DNA of 64,000 nucleotides, taken from assembly GCF_037975245.1 (NCBI RefSeq), contig NC_092572.1, positions 1,153,501-1,217,500 on the forward strand, in the 5' to 3' direction. This stretch comes from Apostichopus japonicus (taxonomy: Eukaryota > Echinodermata > Holothuroidea > Aspidochirotida > Stichopodidae). A model generated the notes under the pieces. The model saw only the letters and a list, made by a program, of their open reading frames with translations, was not told the DNA's origin and did no database searches. Position numbers and translations under genes: made by a program. Positions 58,905-64,000 of this stretch are shown piece by piece; positions within the stretch are counted from its first letter, which is position 1; every line of letters starts with the position of its first letter.

Positions 58905-60815
58905 CTACACATATACATATTGGTTAACATGCATGTGTGACAGTAACTTTATTGTGCCCACGCTTAGGAGAATTGTGCCCACGCTTGGGAAAGTATGACT
59001 GAAATATAGTAGTCTTCACAGAAACTGTTCGAAAATTAAGCGACTTAGAAAGCATTAAAACCCAATACAAACGAGTAGACCCTTTAGGAACTGCACTATT
59101 AAAGAAGCCTATATATTACATACTTTCTTGAATCCTCTTTCCCACCCGACCCCCCTCTCCCGGCACATATACATGTATACACATGTATACATATTGGTTA
59201 ACATGCATGTGTGACAGTAACTTTATTGTGCCCACGCTTAGAGGAATTGTGCCCACGCTTGGGAAAATATGACTGAAATATAGTAGTCTTCACAGAAACT
59301 GTTCGAAAATTAAGCGATTTAGATGGCATTAAAACCCAATACAAACGAGTAGACCCTTTATATTTAGGAAGTGCACTACTTAAGAAGCCTATATATTACA
59401 TACTTTCTTGAATCCTCTTTCCGACCCCCGACCCCCCCCCCCCCCGACACATATACATATATACACATTTTGGTTAACATGCATTTGTGACAGTAACTTT
59501 ATTGTGCCCACGCTTAGGGGAATTGTGCCCACGCTTGGGAAAGTATCACTGAAATATAGTAGTCTTCACAGAAACCGTTTGAAAATTAAGCAATTTAGAG
59601 GGAATTAAAACCCAATACAAACGAGTAGGCCCTTTAGGAACTGCACTATTAAAGAAGCCTATATATTACATACTTTCTTGAATCCTCTTTCCGACAACCG
59701 ACCCCCCCCCCTGACACATATACATAGATACACATATACATATTGGTTAACATGCATGTGTGACAGTAACTTTATTGTGCCCACGCTTAGGAGAATTGTG
59801 CCCACGCTTGGGAAAGTATGATTGAAATATAGTAGTCTTCACAGAAACTGTTCGAAAATTAAGCGATTTAGAAAGCATTAAAACCCAATACAAACGAGTA
59901 GACCCTTTAGGAACTGCACTATTTAAGAAGCCAATATATTACATACTTTCTTGAATCCTCTTTCGGACCCCCGACCCCCCCCCCCCCGACACATATACAT
60001 ATATACACATATACATATTGTTAACATGCATGTGTGACAGTAACTTTATTGTGCCCACGCTTAGGGGAATCGTGCCCACGCTTGGGAAAGTATCACTGAA
60101 ATATAGTAGTCTTCACAGAAACCGTTTGAAAATTAAGCAATTTAGAAGGAATTAAAACCCAATACAAACGAGTAGACCCTTTAGGAACTGCACTATTAAA
60201 GAAGCCTATATATTACATACTTTCTTGAATCCTCTTTCCGACACCCGACCCCCCCCCCCCCCGACACATACACATAGATACACATATACATATTGGTTAA
60301 CATGCATGTGTGACAGTAACTTTATTGTGCCCACGTGCACGCTAAAGGGAATTGTGCCCACGCTTGGGAAAGTATCACTGAAATATAGTAGTCTTCACAG
60401 AACATGTTTGAAAATTAAGCGATTTAGATGGCATTAAAATCCAATACAAACGAGTAGACCCTTTAGGAACTGCACTATTTAAGAAGCCTATATATTACAT
60501 ACTTTCTTGAATCCTCTTTCCGACACCCGACCCCCCCCCCCGACACATACACATAGATACACATATACATATTGGTTAACATGCATGTGTGACACTAACT
60601 TTATTGTGCCCACGTGCACGCTAAAGGGAATTGTGCCCACGCTTGGGAAAGTATCACTGAAATATAGTAGTCTTCACAGAACATGTTTGAAAATTAAGCG
60701 ATTTAGATGGCATTAAAATCCAATACAAACGAGTAGACCCTTTAGGAACTGCACTATTTAAGAAGCCAATATATTACATAATTTCTTGAATCCTCTGTCC
60801 GACCCCCGACCCCCC
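58905..60815 (+). repeat. Seven-copy tandem array of ~275-bp unit
   Basis: Copies begin near 58,905, 59,165, 59,445, 59,710, 59,985, 60,260 and 60,537, marked by GTTAACATGCATGTGTGACA at a spacing of 272-279 bp. Each has two nearly identical internal segments (GTGCCCACGCTTAGG and GTGCCCACGCTTGGG), then AATATAGTAGTCTTCACAGA, CAATACAAACGAGTAG, TTACATACTTTCTTGAATCC and a C run of variable length. Copies 6 and 7 share GTGCCCACGTGCACGC, so the array expanded recently at that end. Short open frames repeated through the array are artefacts. Confidence 0.92.
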
Positions 60816-61215
60816 CCCACCCTCCCGCGCCTCTTCATTTATTTTTCGAAGGTGTTACATACCGGGAAGTTTTGGTCTCCAGTTAGGTTCAAACCTTGTT
60901 ATATGCAACTTCACTAGGTTAAAGCCCAATACAAACGAGTAGACCCTACACTACTAAATATTACTATCATACTAAGTATGATTTATTGGTCCCATATATG
61001 CTACATATTAAAATATGGTCACCTTATGTTAAAATTCTTAAACTGTTTTATTAACCACCTTGGAGGAAATTTACCTAACTGGGAAATTTAGTCATCTTGT
61101 TGTGTGTGTTTATAATGTCAGCGAACAATATGGAGAGTGAACACCTTCAGGAAAGGACTTTTTTGAAAACTTCCAGCAATTACAGCATGCCGTAATTTGG
61201 GGCCATTACAGACTA
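60816..61215 (+). repeat. Flank of array duplicated from 58,450-58,815
   Basis: TTTTTCGAAGGTGTTAC, TCCAGTTAGGTTCAAAC, GTTATATGCAACT and CCCATATATGC recur in the same order as at 58,470-58,610, followed by copy 4 of the ~200-bp repeat (61,000-61,215, inverted). The repeat unit plus its flank was therefore duplicated as a block around the array. Confidence 0.7.
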
Positions 61216-61856
61216 CTTTTGATGAGTATACGTATTTGAACTCGAAGCCCCTCACCCCACAATCAATTTCCCCTCCTCAAATCTATTACACCTCATTGAC
61301 TCTGCGATCAATTTCATATATAGGTTGATGATACCTATACTTACTTTTAATTTAACATAATATGTTGATTACATATATCAACTGAAAATTATAGTAGGGG
61401 ATCATAACGAGGAAGAAACTGTACCCATCAGCCTTAGATTAAATTTGTATACGTAAGCTTATGAGTGCGGAATTTCCGACTGTGGCACTCTACTTTTCAT
61501 AAATTCTTGCTATTTGTGAGTGACCTACAATTTTCGGTGAAACTTGACCTTTAATCAGTCATATTTACCACGTTTTCCTTGTCATATTAAGAAATTGTAT
61601 CTCGCGATACTTATACTCCACCTTACAAAACTTCGTGTGATTTTGAATACTCTAAAAAAAATGCCTAATTAACTACTGTACAACGTATACAATTAAAACG
61701 CTCAATGTTATTCTACTGAAGCTTAAAATGGCCATCAACATAAGAAAAACTTTGCCCATAAAGTGAAATTTTTCAGTAAATTGTTAAAATAACAAGATAA
61801 AATCTTATCCAAAAAAAACCCCAGAAATATGTTGGATTGCTTAGTTGCTTAAACTG
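61216..61856. other. Unassigned AT-rich DNA
   Basis: No recognisable gene, RNA or repeat. Confidence 0.5.
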
Positions 61857-62167
61857 AGTAATTGAACAATTTTTGAAAATTATTTAATTGACAACTTATC
61901 ATATCTCGTGTATTGGACATTTTGCTGCAAATTGTTCACTTGTTCACTTCATTCCATCTGAGCAATTGAAAAATTTTCTGCAAAATGTTCAATTGACAAC
62001 TTATCTTATCTCGTTAATTGGACATGTTTTTGGCAAAATGTTCAATTGTTCACTTCATCCCAATTGAGCACTTGTAAAATTGTCTGCAAAATGTTTAATT
62101 GGCAACTTATCGTATCTCGTCAACTCAACATTTTTCTGCAAAATGTTTAACTAATCACTTCATTCCC
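61857..62167. repeat. Three-copy ~106-bp tandem repeat
   Basis: GACAACTTATC (or GGCAACTTATC) recurs at 61,890, 61,996 and 62,102. Each copy is followed by TATCTCGT, CATTTT..CTGCAAA or GGCAAAATGTTCAATT, then TCACTTCATTCC or TCACTTCATCCC. Diverged copies. Confidence 0.8.
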
Positions 62168-63040
62168 AATGCTCAGTTGGAATGAAGTGAACAATTTAAT
62201 TTTTTTCATGTGAGTGATAAATAGCCCCCCCCCCCCCAAGAAAATAATATTAAATTAAGCGCGCTAGGAAAAAGCACTGTATTTTGGGGTAGTTCACTAT
62301 GTCTTCGAATATAATTTGTTGAAAAAGAAAACTTTTCCCCTTTGTTACATTAACATAGCTTTTTTAGTTCGTAGTCTATGTAGCCTATCAAGCTGATAAC
62401 TTATACTCATTGCTTACTCGCTAACCAGAGTGATTAATAAATTTGTGAAGTGAGGGCCAGTGGTACAAATGTACCAAAAAAACAAAAGTGCAGTCGCGAA
62501 AGATGGAGTGTCTGACTGACTGACTGACACTGACTCTATCGTTGACGAGTAGGGTGTGGGGGGGGGGGCTGCGGGTTACAAGGCAGCAGTCGGAATTTTC
62601 TGGCTCCAAATCCCATCCAGTTGGAATTTCAGCCACTAAATCTCTCCCCCCCCCACCCACTCTCAATCATCAGGCCTTAGTTACGTCCCTGTGTATAATA
62701 CGTATAAACGACGTTCATTACTGTTTAGTTTTTACGGAAATGTCGAAAATAATTTATATCGCTTGAGGAAATAAGCATTATGCCAAAAAATTGGCATATT
62801 CACGTGTGGTGTTTGTAAAAATCACGCACCTATATGCAAATATATAATAGCTAAGATTGTCCTGTGTCCGTTATATAATTCCATTAAAGAAATGCATACC
62901 TGAGACACGGAAGTATTATCCTGTGAGGGTACCGTAATACATTCATGCTTGAGACACATGCAAGTCTTAAATAAACAGAATAGCAAGTCCCAAACATATA
63001 GACCTTCCTTACCGGTTTCGAACCTATGGACATACAATCA
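62168..63040. other. Unassigned DNA with homopolymer runs
   Basis: C or G runs at 62,225-62,238, 62,559-62,568 and 62,645-62,654, and (TGAC)n at 62,514-62,528. No gene recognised. Confidence 0.5.
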
Positions 63041-63114
63041 GCGTCCATATAGCCTTGTGGTTAGGGTGTCCGCGTACAGAGCGGGAGGCCCGTGGCTCGA
63101 ATCCTGGTGGAGGC
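63041..63114 (+). tRNA. tRNA-like sequence, probably head of a SINE
   Basis: 74 nt that folds as a cloverleaf. Acceptor GCGTCCA pairs with TGGAGGC at six of seven positions. The A box reads TAGCCTTGTGG. The anticodon stem TCCGC/GCGGG closes fully with a 7-base loop GTACAGA, which keeps T33 and would give anticodon ACA. The variable loop has 5 bases and the B box reads GGCTCGAATCC. The T stem pairs at only three of five. ACA is not a usual eukaryotic anticodon, no oligo-T terminator follows, and a (TA)n tail lies 50 bp on. This favours a tRNA-derived SINE over a working tRNA gene. Confidence 0.45.
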
Positions 63115-63158
63115 TGAAAGTTTGTTTCACTGTTCTTGATTTACAAACTCATTACGAT

Positions 63159-64000
<842 letters not shown>

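Noticed and set aside
59408..60716. Three near-identical short open frames starting MNPLSD
   Set aside because: They are tandem copies of the 275-bp repeat. The Pro run comes from the C tract, which varies in length and would break the frame.

Overview
The window is AT-rich nuclear DNA of an animal. Genes are split by introns with ordinary GT/AG sites, there are long (TA)n microsatellites, and many small DNA transposons are present. The gene families seen (an NLR-type NACHT and LRR gene, a secreted Ig-like gene, an Ig-type receptor tyrosine kinase-like gene) and the transposon types fit a marine invertebrate deuterostome. An echinoderm, perhaps a sea cucumber, is my best guess. That guess comes from family content, not from any database match.

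Layout. 490-1,625: decayed ~300-bp tandem repeat holding a tRNA-like fragment. 3,539-6,032 (minus): an NLR-like gene with a NACHT exon and one LRR-like exon. 8,795-10,687 (minus): a small Ig-like gene with a signal-peptide exon and one Ig-like exon. 12,454-17,663 (plus): an Ig-domain receptor tyrosine kinase-like gene, divergent from the previous one. Its kinase part has lost the HRD and DFG residues, carries a one-base frameshift, and has no visible N-lobe, so it is a pseudokinase or a dying gene. Within it and just past its end lie two inverted copies of a TA-flanked retroelement-like repeat, each folding into a type I hammerhead ribozyme.

17,972-51,792 is one large head-to-tail duplication. 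Unit A (17,972-34,058) and unit B (34,085-51,792) are colinear and about 85-90% alike by eye, and I recognise no host gene in either. Their differences show clean transposon insertions with target-site duplications. Unit B carries a TTAA-flanked 1.3-kb element with a P2X7-like cysteine domain, a foldback element, a hAT-like element and a palindromic MITE. Unit A carries a hAT-like MITE with an exact 8-bp duplication.

51,793-64,000 is repeat-dominated: a decayed array rich in TTACG (54.8-55.8 kb), a ~200-bp sequence present four times in two orientations (55.9-61.2 kb), a seven-copy array of a ~275-bp unit (58.9-60.8 kb), a ~106-bp array (61.9-62.2 kb), a tRNA-like SINE head at 63,041 and several (TA)n tracts.

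The three recognisable loci in the first 18 kb (cytosolic NLR, secreted Ig, Ig receptor kinase-like) look like a small cluster of rapidly evolving immune-type receptors. The rest records segmental duplication followed by transposon bombardment.
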